5,211 nucleotides of DNA from Acidimicrobiia bacterium (lineage in GTDB: Bacteria; Actinomycetota; Acidimicrobiia; Acidimicrobiales; SZUA-35), in the NCBI GenBank assembly GCA_029857855.1, contig JAOUGG010000270.1:1-5211 (forward strand), written 5' to 3'. A model generated the notes under the pieces. It did not search any database and was not told the DNA's origin. It worked only from the letters and a program-made list of their open reading frames with translations. Below, one piece after another: positions 3,734 through 5,211 of the stretch (position 1 is its first letter; every line of letters starts with the position of its first letter). A program made the translations under genes and the position numbers.

Positions 3734-5211
3734 ATGAGCCCACAGAGTTTTGACTGGCTGGCCCACCATGCCGACGTTCGCCCGACCAAGGAGGCCGTGA
3801 TCGACCTCGGCACCAAACGCCGCTTCACCTGGGCCGAGGTCAACGACCGCACCTCCCGCCTGGCCGCTGCCCTCACCACCGAGTTCGGGGTCGGTGACGG
3901 CGACCGGGTCGCCGTACTCGCCCACAACAACTCCAACCTGTTCGAGGTCCAGTTCGCCTGCTGGAAACTCGGCGCCGTCATGGTCCCGCTCAATTGGCGT
4001 CTCGCCGTGCCGGAGCTGGAGTTCATCGTCGGCGACGCCTCGCCCACGGTCATGATCCACGACGACCCGCTGGCCGACCCGGCGGCGCAGGTGGCGAAAA
4101 CCTGCGGCATCGACCGGCTCATCAACTGGGACGGGCCGTCGACCGACGAAGCCGGCCGGGTCGCCGACTACGAGGACCTGATCGTCTCGATCGAGCCGCT
4201 CGACAACCCGATCATCTGGTTCCACGATCAGCCGGTCACGATCATGTACACCTCGGGCACGACCGGCCGTCCGAAGGGGGCGATCATCACCCAGGGCATG
4301 GTGCTGTGGAACGTCGTCAACTCCACGAGCTTCTTCAAACTCGGGGTCGACATGACCAACCTGGCGTTCCTGCCGCTGTTCCACACCGGCGGCCTCAACT
4401 GCTTTGCCAACCCCGCCTTCCACTACGGCGGCCGCAACATCATCATGCGCGACTTCGAACCGTCGCTCGCCCTCGAATACATGACCAACCCGGATCACGG
4501 TGTCACCCATCTCCTCGGGGTCCCGGCCAACTTCCTGTTCATGAGCCAGGACCCGGCGTTCGAGACGGCCACGTTCCCGACGATGGAGATCTGCGGCGTC
4601 GGCGGCTCGCCCACCCCTGAGCCGTTGATCGAAACCTGGACGGCCAAGGGCCTGCCACTGCAACAGGGCTTCGGGATGACGGAGACTTCACCCATGGTGC
4701 TGGCGCTCACGCCCGAGTCGGCGGTGACCAAGATCGGTGCGGCCGGCCAGCCGGCGATGCACACCCAGGTTCGCCTGGTCGACGAGAACGGCGTCGACAT
4801 CCACGAGTCCGGGGTGACCGGGGAGCTGTGGGTGCGAGGCCCGAACGTCACCCCCGGCTACTGGAACCGGCCCGACGCCACCGTCGAGGCCATCACCGAC
4901 GGCTGGCTGCACACCGGTGACGCCGCCCGCCGGGACGACGACGGCTACTACTACATCATCGACCGCTGGAAGGACATGTACATCTCGGGTGGTGAGAACG
5001 TCTACCCGGCCGAGGTCGAGTCGGTCCTGTACCAGCTCCCGGAGATCGCCGAGGTGTCGGTCATCGGTGTTCCCGACGACACGTGGGTCGAGGTCGGGCG
5101 GGCCTGTGTGGTGTTGAAGGAAGGCCGGGAGTTGACCGAGCAGGCCATCATCGCCCACTGCCGGGCCAACCTGGCCCGATTCAAGGTGCCGCACTCGGTG
5201 GTCTTCCTCGA
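3734..5211 (+). CDS. AMP-dependent fatty-acyl-CoA ligase, FadD13-like, C-terminus cut off
   Basis: The 492 visible residues belong to the ANL superfamily, which activates a carboxylic acid as acyl-AMP and then transfers it to coenzyme A. Core motifs occur in order: the P-loop IMYTSGTTGRPKGA (170-183), LPLFHTGGLNCF (213-224), CGVGGSPTPEPLI (287-299), QGFGMTETSP (311-320), GELWVRGPNVTPGYWNRP (363-380), the ATP-ribose-binding WLHTGD (391-396), and the hinge DRWKDMYISGGENVYPAEVE (410-429). The last visible residues, ARFKVPHSVVFL, lead into the catalytic Lys motif (usually P.N..GKI.K), which lies just beyond the edge. About 20-30 residues are probably missing. The arrangement closely resembles mycobacterial FadD13, suggesting a medium- to long-chain fatty acid or another hydrophobic acid, but substrate cannot be read from the motifs. 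No signal or membrane segment is visible. The start at 3734 gives a normal family N-terminus (SFDWLAHHADVRPTKEAVI). An upstream repeat hairpin ends 30 bp before it. Confidence 0.93.
   Translation, partial: MSPQSFDWLAHHADVRPTKEAVIDLGTKRRFTWAEVNDRTSRLAAALTTEFGVGDGDRVAVLAHNNSNLFEVQFACWKLGAVMVPLNWRLAVPELEFIVGDASPTVMIHDDPLADPAAQVAKTCGIDRLINWDGPSTDEAGRVADYEDLIVSIEPLDNPIIWFHDQPVTIMYTSGTTGRPKGAIITQGMVLWNVVNSTSFFKLGVDMTNLAFLPLFHTGGLNCFANPAFHYGGRNIIMRDFEPSLALEYMTNPDHGVTHLLGVPANFLFMSQDPAFETATFPTMEICGVGGSPTPEPLIETWTAKGLPLQQGFGMTETSPMVLALTPESAVTKIGAAGQPAMHTQVRLVDENGVDIHESGVTGELWVRGPNVTPGYWNRPDATVEAITDGWLHTGDAARRDDDGYYYIIDRWKDMYISGGENVYPAEVESVLYQLPEIAEVSVIGVPDDTWVEVGRACVVLKEGRELTEQAIIAHCRANLARFKVPHSVVFL

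Noticed and set aside
3133..4125. 330-codon minus-strand frame treated as one intact gene
   Set aside because: Only its part from 3540 to about 3304 resembles a nucleotidyltransferase. The upstream part is antisense to the ligase and the downstream part is the wrong frame after the deletion.
3994..4620. 208-codon plus-strand frame inside the ligase
   Set aside because: It is a shifted frame within the ligase, whose own frame carries the P-loop and the other adenylation motifs through this region.
2984..4663. 559-codon open frame on the minus strand
   Set aside because: It lies antisense to the thioredoxin end, the nucleotidyltransferase remnant and the ligase, all of which have clear family motifs. 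Its translation is low-complexity and rich in R, G, V and D, as expected for an antisense frame in GC-rich DNA.

Overview
The window comes from a high-GC bacterium, most likely an actinobacterium. Its gene types (acyl-CoA dehydrogenase, FadD13-like ligase, zinc-ribbon thioredoxin, S9 prolyl oligopeptidase) and the lack of Shine-Dalgarno sites fit Acidimicrobiia or mycobacteria-like lineages. Two genes also carry a TANNNT hexamer exactly 7 nt before the ATG, the usual arrangement for leaderless actinobacterial transcripts. The lineage is an inference from composition and gene style; there is no rRNA or other marker here.

Layout. A prolyl oligopeptidase (minus strand, N-terminal 96 residues only) runs off the left edge. 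Upstream of it lie a candidate leaderless promoter, a small tandem 12-mer, and a 60-bp tandem repeat with two near-identical copies flanked by degenerate partial copies. That repeat fills the gap up to the stop codon of an acyl-CoA dehydrogenase (523-1728, minus). The dehydrogenase is divergent from a DJ-1/PfpI-family gene (1829-2623, plus) whose usual nucleophilic cysteine is serine. About 45 bp downstream is a thioredoxin with an N-terminal zinc ribbon (2670-3122, plus), apparently with its own leaderless promoter. Convergent with it is a broken nucleotidyltransferase gene of the aminoglycoside-2''-adenylyltransferase-like family (3150-3540, minus), which has lost its middle and changed frame. 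Between this remnant and the last gene is a second repeat locus: two 31-bp copies, one forming a strong hairpin. The window ends inside a fatty-acyl-CoA ligase of the FadD13 type (3734 to the right edge, plus).

How the genes fit together. The dehydrogenase and the ligase are both acyl-CoA catabolic enzymes (activation, then alpha-beta dehydrogenation) and could serve one pathway, but they are on opposite strands with four other genes or remnants and repeats between them, so no operon is implied. The DJ-1-like protein and thioredoxin may be co-transcribed and share a loose redox or stress theme. No gene in the window forms a recognisable defence, mobile or biosynthetic system. The unexplained material is intergenic: two different short-repeat families that both present a GC(A/G)GAACGGC-like core in a predicted hairpin loop. 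No gap without a gene or gene remnant exceeds 300 bases; the gaps at 290-522 and 3541-3733 are mostly repeat sequence.
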